Of a DNA stretch of 5,884 nt, positions 1-5,549 are shown piece after piece. The stretch's first letter is position 1; every line of letters starts with the position of its first letter. The translations under genes were made by a program, and so were the position numbers. Origin of the DNA: Clostridia bacterium (GTDB lineage: Bacteria > Bacillota > Clostridia > Clostridiales > Clostridiaceae). The DNA is taken from assembly GCA_009930125.1 (NCBI GenBank), contig RZYZ01000131.1, forward strand, positions 1-5,884. Direction: 5' to 3'. The notes beneath the pieces are model-generated. The model was not told the origin of the DNA and did not search any database. It saw only the letters and a list, made by a program, of their open reading frames with translations.

Positions 1-33
1 TAGATTTGTCCATATTTTGAGTAGCAGATACTG

Positions 34-543
34 ATGCATAAAAGAAGGATCCTTATGACGATGCTGCTGACTTCTGTTCTATTTCTTTCGGGCTGTCAGC
101 TGCTTACCATCAATCATAGAATAAGTGAATCCACAGGAATTCCTATACCGGACTCCATCAGAATCGATTACGAGGATACCCATGGCGGTTTTCATGGCGA
201 CGGAGATACCCTTGCCATTGTAAAATTTGATGGAGATACTGCGCCAGGGGTTCGTGCTGAGATTTCGAAGCAGCCGCACTGGAAAAGACTGCCCCTCTCT
301 GAAAGCCTTGAGGTTATGATGTACGGTGGTGTAATAAATGGGATCACTTATACCCATGAGTATGCTGAACTTCTTAAGATGCCTCGCGTGGATAACGGAT
401 ACTGGTTTTTTGAAGACAGACAGCTGGAAAGCGGATTGTCAAAGGAAGGGCAGGATCTGTTTCCAAGAGCTTCTTACAACTTCACCTTGGCTGTCTACGA
501 CGCTGACACAGATATTCTCTATTATCTGGAAGTGGATACGTGA
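34..543 (+). CDS. Small lipoprotein of unknown function
   Basis: The 169-residue product begins with a lipoprotein signal: a basic n-region (HKRR, residues 2-5), a hydrophobic stretch (about 6-19) and a lipobox LSGC at residues 18-21, so Cys21 should be lipidated after signal peptidase II cleavage and the mature protein anchored on the outer face of the membrane. The mature part is acidic and contains a Gly/His/Asp-rich motif, THGGFHGDGDT, near residues 49-59, then an aromatic-rich C-terminal half. I recognise no enzyme family and assign no function. Start choice: an in-frame TAG at 22-24 rules out an upstream ATG. ATG 34 supplies the positive charges a signal peptide needs but has a poor ribosome site; ATG 55 has a better one (AGAAGGA, 43-49) but would leave MTMLLTSV without charge. 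I prefer 34. It ends 122 nt before the cobalamin promoter, so it is probably a separate transcription unit. Confidence 0.8.
   Translation: MHKRRILMTMLLTSVLFLSGCQLLTINHRISESTGIPIPDSIRIDYEDTHGGFHGDGDTLAIVKFDGDTAPGVRAEISKQPHWKRLPLSESLEVMMYGGVINGITYTHEYAELLKMPRVDNGYWFFEDRQLESGLSKEGQDLFPRASYNFTLAVYDADTDILYYLEVDT
43..49 (+). promoter_or_regulatory. Possible ribosome binding site for alternative lipoprotein start at 55
   Basis: AGAAGGA lies 5 nt before an in-frame ATG at 55, whereas no good Shine-Dalgarno sequence precedes ATG 34. Starting at 55 would remove the basic n-region of the signal peptide, so the ribosome site and the protein evidence disagree. Confidence 0.35.
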
Positions 544-664
544 TGCACAATATGAGACCGGAAGCCTCTGTGCGTGAGCGTTATTGGCGATCAGGATGGA
601 TCATGGTTTTCGTCGAAAATGAGGATATTGATACTATTTTATCCGGATTGGTCAAAATAATCCT
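544..664. other. Non-coding gap between lipoprotein gene and cobalamin promoter
   Basis: No gene with a convincing start and ribosome site is visible on either strand. The stretch contains weak inverted repeats (GCACA 545-549 with TGTGC 569-573; TTTTCG 607-612 with CGAAAA 614-619; TATTTT 635-640 with AAAATA 654-659), but none is GC-rich with a following T-run, so I do not call a terminator for the lipoprotein gene here. Confidence 0.6.
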
Positions 665-694
665 TTGACATTTTATTGTCATCTGCACTATACT
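665..694 (+). promoter_or_regulatory. Sigma-A-type promoter of the cobalamin operon
   Basis: A perfect -35 box TTGACA (665-670) is followed after 18 nt by TATACT (689-694), one mismatch from the -10 consensus. Transcription would begin near 701, about 20 nt upstream of the riboswitch aptamer and about 290 nt upstream of cbiA. This is the position expected for the promoter of a riboswitch-controlled operon. Confidence 0.75.
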
Positions 695-705
695 GTGGAT
701 ATAAC
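676..705 (+). promoter_or_regulatory. Possible second, overlapping promoter
   Basis: TTGTCA (676-681), an 18-nt spacer and TATAAC (700-705) form a second sigma-A-like pair shifted 11 nt downstream of the first. Each box has one mismatch to consensus. It would start transcription near 712, still ahead of the aptamer. It may be a real alternative start or a chance match in AT-rich DNA. Confidence 0.35.
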
Positions 706-719
706 ACAAAACGAAATAA

Positions 720-889
720 TACATTAGGTATCTTTACTTCAGGTAAAGATTTAATAGGGAAAGAGGTTTGAATCCTCTACAGCCCCCGCTACTGTGAACA
801 GGGATGAAATCTTCAGAAACCACTGAGTGAACCTCGGGAAGGTGAAGAAAGTAAAATGATCTGTAAGTCAGGAGACCTGCCTAATTGTA
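720..889 (+). promoter_or_regulatory. Cobalamin riboswitch aptamer
   Basis: The conserved core is readable in order: TTAATAGGGAA (751-761), a small hairpin AGAGG/CCTCT (762-766 with 774-778), AGCCCCCGCTACTGTGA (781-797), CCACTG (820-825), GGGAAGGTG (836-844) and the B12-box-like AGTCAGGAGACCTGCCT (866-882). The closing stem P1 is visible: ATTAGG (723-728) pairs with CCTAAT (880-885) and extends as TAC/GTA around a one-base bulge (720-722 with 887-889). A peripheral hairpin with an 8-bp stem lies at 730-737/743-750. The RNA binds cobalamin, usually adenosylcobalamin, and represses downstream genes when occupied. Its position directly ahead of a B12 operon fits this. Boundaries are taken from P1 and are good to a few bases. 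Confidence 0.95.
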
Positions 890-909
890 GTTCATCATTT
901 CATAACTTC

Positions 910-918
910 GGAGGGAGG
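910..918 (+). promoter_or_regulatory. G-rich segment of the riboswitch expression platform, possible loop-loop partner
   Basis: GGAGGGAGG lies between the aptamer and the terminator. It looks like a ribosome site but leads to no credible gene. In cobalamin riboswitches a loop beyond P1 (L13) pairs with loop L5 of the aptamer; the run of C in 783-787 could pair with part of this segment. That assignment is inferred from base complementarity only. Confidence 0.3.
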
Positions 919-920
919 TT

Positions 921-950
921 TGTGAGTTTTTTCTTTTGCAGAAAAACACA
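921..950 (+). promoter_or_regulatory. Candidate antiterminator hairpin
   Basis: TTTTTCT (928-934) can pair with AGAAAAA (940-946), and after a 3-nt bulge (925-927) TGTG (921-924) pairs with CACA (947-950), with a 5-nt loop at 935-939. This uses most of the left arm of the terminator (942-953), so the two hairpins exclude each other. The pairing is visible in sequence; its role as the cobalamin-free conformation is inferred. Confidence 0.45.
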
Positions 951-980
951 TGGATTTCGCCATGTGTTTTTTATTTTTTT
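942..980 (+). terminator. Intrinsic terminator of the riboswitch (attenuator)
   Basis: A 12-bp stem, AAAAACACATGG (942-953) with CCATGTGTTTTT (960-971), encloses a 6-nt loop and is followed by a T-run reaching 980, interrupted by one A at 973. It lies ahead of cbiA and after the aptamer, so it is the off state of the switch and not the end of the upstream gene. The stem is AT-rich at its base, so much of its strength probably comes from the CACATGG/CCATGTG part and the long U tract. Confidence 0.85.
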
Positions 981-981
981 C

Positions 982-988
982 AGGGGGG
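982..988 (+). promoter_or_regulatory. Ribosome binding site of cbiA, abutting the start
   Basis: AGGGGGG begins 2 nt after the terminator T-run and touches ATG 989 with no spacer. It would be better spaced for the in-frame TTG at 995 (about 6 nt). The start of cbiA is therefore 989 or 995; both keep the complete nucleotide-binding motif. Confidence 0.55.
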
Positions 989-2392
989 ATGGATTTGAGA
1001 CAGATCATGATTGCAGGAACAGGCAGTGGAACAGGGAAGACGACAATCAGCACAGGGATCATGAGGGCATTGAAAAGAAGAGGGCATGAAGTGATCCCCT
1101 TCAAAGTAGGTCCCGACTACATCGATACCGGATTTCACAGAGCAGCTACAGGAGTGTCCTCTGTGAACCTGGACCTGTGGATGGCTGGTGAAGCCCATAC
1201 AAGGTTTCTTTATGCACATCATATGGAAAAAGGAGACTTTGCTGTGGTGGAAGGGGTCATGGGGCTCTATGACGGAACAGGGGATGAAAAGGGTACAGGG
1301 AGCACGGCGCATACGGCGAAAATACTGAACCTGCCAGTAATTGTGATCATTGACGGGGAAAAGACAGGCAGCTCGGCTGCTGCAGTGGTTCTCGGATTCA
1401 GAGAGTACGACAGGGAAGTCAATCTTGCCGGGGTGATCGTGAATCGCGTCTCCTCGGAAAGCCATTACACACTCATCAGAGAAGCCATAGAGAAGCGAAC
1501 AGGGATTCCCTGTCTGGGCTATGTCCCTCTTGAACAGGAGATGCATCTTCCTTCGAGACATTTGGGCCTTGTTCCGGAAAACGAAGCCCAGGACGCGGAT
1601 GTCGTCTTAAAAAGAGCAGCCTCACTCATTGAGAAGCACTTGAATCTGGATGCTCTGGAAAGAATCGCCGTATCCGTTGGTAGTGGTGCGAAGGAGAAGG
1701 ATCCGCGCAGAGCGCTGAAAAATATCGGGGCAGGCCTTCGGATCGGACTGGCGGAAGATGATGCCTTCTCCTTCTATTACAAAGACAACCTGGAGCTTCT
1801 GGAGTATATGGGGATGGAAATCATTCCCTTCAGTCCAATTCAGGATGAAGCGCTCCCTAACGAACTGGATGGAATCTATCTGGGGGGAGGTTTTCCGGAA
1901 GTGCATGCAAAGCGGCTTTCTTCTAACTCTACTTTCCGGAAGTCTCTTTATGAGGCCATGGAAGAAGGAATGCCTGTCTATGGGGAATGCGGAGGATATA
2001 TGTATCTGACCCAGGGGATTCTTGATGGGGAAGGAGTGTTTCATGACATGGTGGGCTTTCTGGAAGGACACTGTGAAATGACGAGGAAACTCCAGCGTTT
2101 CGGTTATGCGGAAATGACTGCTGAAAACGGTGCTGCATTTCGGGGGCATGAGTTTCATCATTCCCGATGGATCGGTCCGGACTCTGTGAAGCACGCTTTG
2201 TCTCTAAATAAGCCGGATCACATGAAAAGCATGTTGAACTGGACCTGCGGTCAGAGAAGAAAAAACGTCCAGGGAGCCTATGCGCATATACATTTCTACA
2301 GCAACCTTCATGCAGTGGGTGACATCGCTCAGCTGCTGGTGAAAAGAAAGGAGTCGAAATATGGAGAAATCTCAATCAATGACAAGAAATAA
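989..2392 (+). CDS. cbiA: Cobyrinate a,c-diamide synthase
   Basis: The enzyme amidates the a- and c-acetate side chains of cobyrinate (cob(II)yrinate in the anaerobic route), using ATP and glutamine, in the cytoplasm. The 467-residue product has the two expected domains. An N-terminal dethiobiotin-synthetase-like ATPase carries the P-loop AGTGSGTGKTT (residues 9-19), followed by the conserved KVGPDYIDTGFH and VEGVMGLYDG motifs. A C-terminal class I glutamine amidotransferase carries LGGGFPE, the nucleophile Cys334 in YGECGGYMYL, GHEFHHS, and the HIHF motif (His433, His435) that supplies the catalytic histidine. Length is normal for CbiA. An ATG at 950 also lies in frame, but it sits inside the terminator stem and would add 13 hydrophobic residues before the usual start, so I reject it. 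First gene of the operon, under direct riboswitch control. CobB, which uses hydrogenobyrinate in the aerobic pathway, is the alternative name; the neighbours favour CbiA. Confidence 0.95.
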   Translation: MDLRQIMIAGTGSGTGKTTISTGIMRALKRRGHEVIPFKVGPDYIDTGFHRAATGVSSVNLDLWMAGEAHTRFLYAHHMEKGDFAVVEGVMGLYDGTGDEKGTGSTAHTAKILNLPVIVIIDGEKTGSSAAAVVLGFREYDREVNLAGVIVNRVSSESHYTLIREAIEKRTGIPCLGYVPLEQEMHLPSRHLGLVPENEAQDADVVLKRAASLIEKHLNLDALERIAVSVGSGAKEKDPRRALKNIGAGLRIGLAEDDAFSFYYKDNLELLEYMGMEIIPFSPIQDEALPNELDGIYLGGGFPEVHAKRLSSNSTFRKSLYEAMEEGMPVYGECGGYMYLTQGILDGEGVFHDMVGFLEGHCEMTRKLQRFGYAEMTAENGAAFRGHEFHHSRWIGPDSVKHALSLNKPDHMKSMLNWTCGQRRKNVQGAYAHIHFYSNLHAVGDIAQLLVKRKESKYGEISINDKK

Positions 2393-2894
2393 GAACCAGG
2401 TCCTTGTTTTCATGAGCCTTCTGGTGGCATTTTCCTATCTGGGGTCACTTGTGAAAATCCAAGGCACCATCGCTCTGGATGCACTGCCTGCCTATCTTGG
2501 GGCACTGCTTCTGGGACCGCTTCCCGGCGCAGTCATCGGATCTGCCGGACATCTGCTTACGGCGGTGACCAGCGGATTTCCCATGACGCTGCCGATGCAT
2601 CTTTTCATTGCCATCCTCATGGCTCTGACCATTGGAATCTTCGGACGCATTGCAGAAAAAGCCACGCTTCCTCTCGCGGCTCTTGTGGGGGTTTTCCTGA
2701 ATGGTCCCGTGAGCACCTTGGGTGCATCGTATCTTGCAGGTATACTCGGACTGGGCTTTTCGGGAAAGGCCATGTTCTTTGCGCTGATTCTTCCGCTGAC
2801 CCTTACCTCCCTTGTGAATGCGGCAGGAGCTGTGGTGCTGTACAGAGTACTGAAGGCAAGACATGTCCTAGGAGGTCCTCATGAAGTATCGTGA
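2361..2894 (+). CDS. cblT: ECF transporter S component, probable alpha-ribazole transporter CblT
   Basis: A 177-residue, very hydrophobic membrane protein with about five or six predicted transmembrane segments and short charged ends, the form of an ECF-type S component (the substrate-binding membrane subunit that works with a shared EcfA/A'/T energising module, not encoded here). Conserved-looking stretches include ALDALPAYLGALLLGPLPGA (residues 39-58) and GHLLTAVTSGFP (63-74). The family resemblance together with a directly following cblS-like gene points to CblT, which in Listeria and Geobacillus imports alpha-ribazole for lower-ligand salvage. Specificity is inferred from context: another corrinoid precursor or cobalt is possible. 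Start: ATG 2361 has AAAGGAG (2347-2353) 7 nt upstream and overlaps the end of cbiA by 32 nt; ATG 2379 is a weaker alternative without good spacing. Confidence 0.7.
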   Translation: MEKSQSMTRNKNQVLVFMSLLVAFSYLGSLVKIQGTIALDALPAYLGALLLGPLPGAVIGSAGHLLTAVTSGFPMTLPMHLFIAILMALTIGIFGRIAEKATLPLAALVGVFLNGPVSTLGASYLAGILGLGFSGKAMFFALILPLTLTSLVNAAGAVVLYRVLKARHVLGGPHEVS

Positions 2895-3633
2895 TCTTAC
2901 ACTGACCTCCTGGGATGAGGAAACCTATCTGGTGGTGTCCTGCGACAGTTCAGGAGGTATCGGAGATAAGAAGGGGGACTTCGTTCCTGTATCGCCAAGA
3001 ATCCTTGGTTTTCATACGGCCCAGGTGGCTCTTCTGGAGATGCTCTGCATTGGCGTATCTCCTCTTCTTCTCTGCAACACCCTGTCTGTGGAGATGCATC
3101 CCACGGGAGAAGAAATTCTGAAAGGGATTCATGATGCACTCAGTCTTCTGGAAAATGGAGACCAGGTGGAGATTACAGGCAGTACGGAAGAGAACATCGC
3201 TGTTTCACAGACCGCCATGGGCATCACGGTGATGGGTAAAGCGCTGAAGAAGGACTTCCAGTTTCCAGAAACCTTTGCGGGAGACCAGGCGGTGGTCATT
3301 GGAAAGCCGCTGATGGGAGAAAGAGTCCTGGAAGCGAAGCGTGCGGAACTGTTCAATCTGGAGACTCTTAAGAGGCTCCTGGGGAAAGACTATATCCATG
3401 AGCTGATTCCAGCAGGGTCCCAGGGCATCATTCAGGAGATCCGCCTTCTCGAGGAAAGGGAGGGTCTGGTTTTCCTGGAAGAGGAATCCAATCCGGTGGA
3501 TCTTTATGCATCTTCAGGTCCCGCCACGTCAGCGCTCATCACGCTTGAAGGAAGCGCTGTAGAGAAACTGAGAGAGGATGCCAGGGTGCCGGTCTATGTA
3601 GTGGGTAAGTTTATGAAAAAAGAAAGGGGTTGA
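2881..3633 (+). CDS. cblS: AIR synthase-related protein, probable alpha-ribazole kinase CblS
   Basis: The 250-residue protein has the look of the PurM/ThiL/SelD (AIR synthase-related) ATP-binding superfamily: DSSGGIGDK (residues 22-30) resembles the D-x-GIG-x-K motif near the N terminus, followed by ALLEMLCIGVSPLL (50-63) and TGSTEEN (99-105) before MGITVMGK. It is shorter than full PurM or ThiL. In Firmicutes a protein of this type next to CblT is alpha-ribazole kinase, making alpha-ribazole 5'-phosphate, the substrate of CobS; the position between cblT and cobU agrees. Thiamine-phosphate kinase is unlikely, as no thiamine gene is nearby. AGGAGG (2870-2875) lies 5 nt before the ATG, and the gene overlaps cblT by 14 nt. 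Superfamily is well supported by motifs; exact substrate rests on context. Confidence 0.7.
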   Translation: MKYRDLTLTSWDEETYLVVSCDSSGGIGDKKGDFVPVSPRILGFHTAQVALLEMLCIGVSPLLLCNTLSVEMHPTGEEILKGIHDALSLLENGDQVEITGSTEENIAVSQTAMGITVMGKALKKDFQFPETFAGDQAVVIGKPLMGERVLEAKRAELFNLETLKRLLGKDYIHELIPAGSQGIIQEIRLLEEREGLVFLEEESNPVDLYASSGPATSALITLEGSAVEKLREDARVPVYVVGKFMKKERG

Positions 3634-3637
3634 GTTC

Positions 3638-4210
3638 ATGGGGAAAGTCATACTGGTAACCGGGGGAGCGAGAAGCGGGAAAAGCGGGTTCTCGGAGAAA
3701 ATGCTCACAGGAAAAGATGTGGTGCTTTATATCGCCACAGCCACTCCCCTGGATGAAGAGATGGAGAGGCGGATTGCGCACCATAGAGCCCAGAGGCCTG
3801 CTGCATGGGAAACACTGGAAGCCTTTTCTGATCTGGAACGGAGGCTCTCTGAAAAGAATCGATTCTACGATGGGATTCTTCTGGACTGCATCACAGTGAT
3901 GCTGACCAATCTTCTGTTTCATCATCCGGATTTTGAGGAAGACCAGTCTTCGGAACAGTTCTGGACGAATTTTGAGAAAGAGGCTAAGCTTGCGCTTCAG
4001 AAGCTTCTACATAACGCGCGGCGCAGATCTGACACCTTCATCCTGGTCACCAATGAAATCGGAATGGGACTGGTTCCGGAGACGGCTTTATCAAGACAGT
4101 TCCGTGACCTGGCCGGACGCATCAATCAGATGCTTGCCGCGGAAGCGGATGAAGTCTATCTTCTGGTATCAGGCATTCCGCTGAAGATCAAGGAGGGGAA
4201 TCTGTCATGA
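3638..4210 (+). CDS. cobU: Adenosylcobinamide kinase / adenosylcobinamide-phosphate guanylyltransferase
   Basis: CobU phosphorylates adenosylcobinamide and then transfers GMP from GTP to give AdoCbi-GDP, the activated corrinoid used by CobS. The 190-residue product matches the family along its length: P-loop GGARSGKS (residues 9-16), YIATATPLDEEM (31-42), RIAHHRAQRP with His48 aligning to the guanylylated His46 of Salmonella CobU, LLDCITVMLTNLL, VTNEIGMGLVPE, FRDLAGRINQ and the C-terminal VSGIPLKIK. The LLDCIT segment has Asp where Salmonella has Glu, a conservative change. The kinase step is needed for cobinamide salvage; the guanylyltransferase step serves both salvage and de novo synthesis. 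It starts 4 nt after cblS with an AAAGGGG ribosome site, and ends in an ATGA overlap with cobS. Confidence 0.97.
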   Translation: MGKVILVTGGARSGKSGFSEKMLTGKDVVLYIATATPLDEEMERRIAHHRAQRPAAWETLEAFSDLERRLSEKNRFYDGILLDCITVMLTNLLFHHPDFEEDQSSEQFWTNFEKEAKLALQKLLHNARRRSDTFILVTNEIGMGLVPETALSRQFRDLAGRINQMLAAEADEVYLLVSGIPLKIKEGNLS

Positions 4211-4959
4211 GCATTTTTCTGCAGGTGATTTCTCTCTTCACGAAAATCCCGATACCGAAAAGAATCCGATTCGATGCGGAAAGGATGAGAAAAGGTGTCC
4301 GTTTCTTTCCGCTTGCAGGTCTTGTAGTAGGTCTGATTCAGGCGGCAGTGGCGGTGCTGGCAATGCGGTTTTTCAGCAGAGAAGTCGCCGTGGCGCTCTC
4401 CATGGCCTTTGGCATTCATCTCACCGGAGGGCTGCATCTGGATGGCCTTGCGGATACCATGGATGGCATCCTGTCGGCCCGCAGAAGAGAAGAGATGCTC
4501 CTCATCATGAAGGACAGCCGCATCGGGACCCACGGGGTTCTGGCACTGATTCTCTCACTTCTGCTGAAGTTTCTCTTTCTACTGGAAGTGGAAAATTCGC
4601 TTCTGATTCCGATCCTTGTGGTCCTGCCTGTGGTCGGAAAAACATCCATGGCGGTGATGCTCTGGGGAAGCCGGTATGCAAGAGAAGATGGCCTGGGCAA
4701 CCTTTTTATCGGAAAGACGATGCCCAGAGATTCGATCTATGCAGGAACAGCGGGGACGGTTCTCCTCTATATTCTTACGGGACTTTACGGCGTATCTGCC
4801 CTTCTTCTCGTCTTTCTCATGATGTGGCTCTTTAGAAGGCATCTGGAGAAACTTCTCGGCGGACTCACCGGAGATACACTGGGCGCCATGAATGAAATGG
4901 CAGAGCTTCTCTTTCTGCCCCTGATCCTGCTGTTGCCTCAGGGGGGTAGACTGCTATGA
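4207..4959 (+). CDS. cobS: Adenosylcobinamide-GDP ribazoletransferase (cobalamin synthase)
   Basis: CobS is the integral membrane enzyme that joins AdoCbi-GDP with alpha-ribazole phosphate (or alpha-ribazole), releasing GMP and giving adenosylcobalamin phosphate. The 250-residue length is typical. The N-terminal LFTKIPIP (residues 10-17) is followed by FFPLAGLVVGLI (33-44) and the acidic motif HLDGLADTMDG (77-87), whose Asp79, Asp83 and Asp86 are the expected metal-binding residues, then KDSRIGTHGV. Several hydrophobic segments follow, including ones around 104-125, 135-155 and 175-210, and the C-terminal GGLTGDTLGAMNE is the second conserved motif of the family. AGGAGG (4191-4196) inside cobU serves the start, which overlaps the cobU stop as ATGA, so translation is probably coupled. 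Confidence 0.97.
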   Translation: MSIFLQVISLFTKIPIPKRIRFDAERMRKGVRFFPLAGLVVGLIQAAVAVLAMRFFSREVAVALSMAFGIHLTGGLHLDGLADTMDGILSARRREEMLLIMKDSRIGTHGVLALILSLLLKFLFLLEVENSLLIPILVVLPVVGKTSMAVMLWGSRYAREDGLGNLFIGKTMPRDSIYAGTAGTVLLYILTGLYGVSALLLVFLMMWLFRRHLEKLLGGLTGDTLGAMNEMAELLFLPLILLLPQGGRLL

Positions 4960-5546
4960 CCCGATACTACTTTGTAAGACACGGTACCACGGACTGGAAC
5001 AAGACAGGCATCTATTTCGGACTAACGGACTGTCCGCTGAATGTGGAAGGTATACTGGAGAGCAAGAAGCTGGGCGGACTTTTATCGGGTATTGATTTTG
5101 ATGAGATTTATGCAAGTCCCATGAAAAGGTGCACGGATACAGCAAGGCTCATCACAGGAAGAAAAGACCTGAAGACATCGGAAGCGCTTCTGGAGATGGA
5201 TTTCGGTCTCTGGGAAGGGATGCACTTTACGGAGTGTATGGAGAAATTCCCGGAAGAATTCGGAAACTGGTCTTTGGATTACAGAAACTATGCACCGCCG
5301 GGTGGCGAAAAGTACGGGGACTTCTATGACAGAGTCCGAGGTTTTTATGATGAGGTACTGACGGAAGAGAAGAAGAATGTCCTTATCGTCACGCATAAGG
5401 GGGTGTTGCAGCTTCTGACATCCCTGCTTCTGACCGGAGAGGACACTCTCTTCTGGAACTTCAGCTTTCAGCACGGAGCATACAGCGTTCTTCTGAAAGA
5501 TGCCGGCCACACAACTATAGAAAGAATGAACATCAGGGAGGAGTAA
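4956..5546 (+). CDS. cobC: Histidine phosphatase family protein, probable alpha-ribazole / adenosylcobalamin phosphate phosphatase
   Basis: The 196-residue product belongs to the phosphoglycerate-mutase-like histidine phosphatases: the RHG motif (Arg8, His9, Gly10) gives the phosphorylated histidine, and Arg58 in ASPMKRCTDTA, Glu80 in LLEMDFGLWEG and His147 in VTHKG complete the active site. FGLTDCPLN (residues 21-29) is also typical of CobC-like enzymes. The family is broad and the sequence alone does not prove the substrate, but the position directly after cobS, joined by an ATGA overlap (4956-4959), makes CobC by far the likeliest call. CobC dephosphorylates adenosylcobalamin phosphate after CobS action, and can also act on alpha-ribazole phosphate. 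No signal peptide is seen, so it is cytoplasmic. Confidence 0.88.
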   Translation: MTRYYFVRHGTTDWNKTGIYFGLTDCPLNVEGILESKKLGGLLSGIDFDEIYASPMKRCTDTARLITGRKDLKTSEALLEMDFGLWEGMHFTECMEKFPEEFGNWSLDYRNYAPPGGEKYGDFYDRVRGFYDEVLTEEKKNVLIVTHKGVLQLLTSLLLTGEDTLFWNFSFQHGAYSVLLKDAGHTTIERMNIREE

Positions 5547-5549
5547 ATT

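Noticed and set aside
545..573. Inverted repeat GCACA/TGTGC as a terminator for the lipoprotein gene
   Set aside because: Only 5 bp are continuous, the loop is long, and no T-run follows.
607..619. TTTTCG-T-CGAAAA near-palindrome as a terminator or operator
   Set aside because: A one-base centre cannot form a hairpin loop, there is no T-run, and no known operator consensus is recognised.
635..659. TATTTT/AAAATA inverted repeat around ATCCGGAT just before the -35 box, as a repressor site
   Set aside because: It is short and AT-rich, expected by chance in such DNA, and regulation is already explained by the riboswitch.
950..988. In-frame ATG at 950 as the cbiA start
   Set aside because: It lies inside the terminator stem, has no ribosome site, and would add a Phe-rich extension read from the hairpin and T-run.
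856..1089. Open frame across the riboswitch and terminator, or a 55-codon version from GTG 922 after GGAGGGAGG
   Set aside because: It covers structured leader RNA and overlaps cbiA in another frame; the product is a low-complexity Phe/His-rich string, and the GTG is only 3 nt from the purine run.
980..1561. Long minus-strand open frame opposite cbiA, and similar ones opposite the other genes
   Set aside because: These mirror strongly conserved coding genes, have no ribosome sites or recognisable motifs, and their products are Cys/His/Ser/Pro-rich as expected for antisense shadows.
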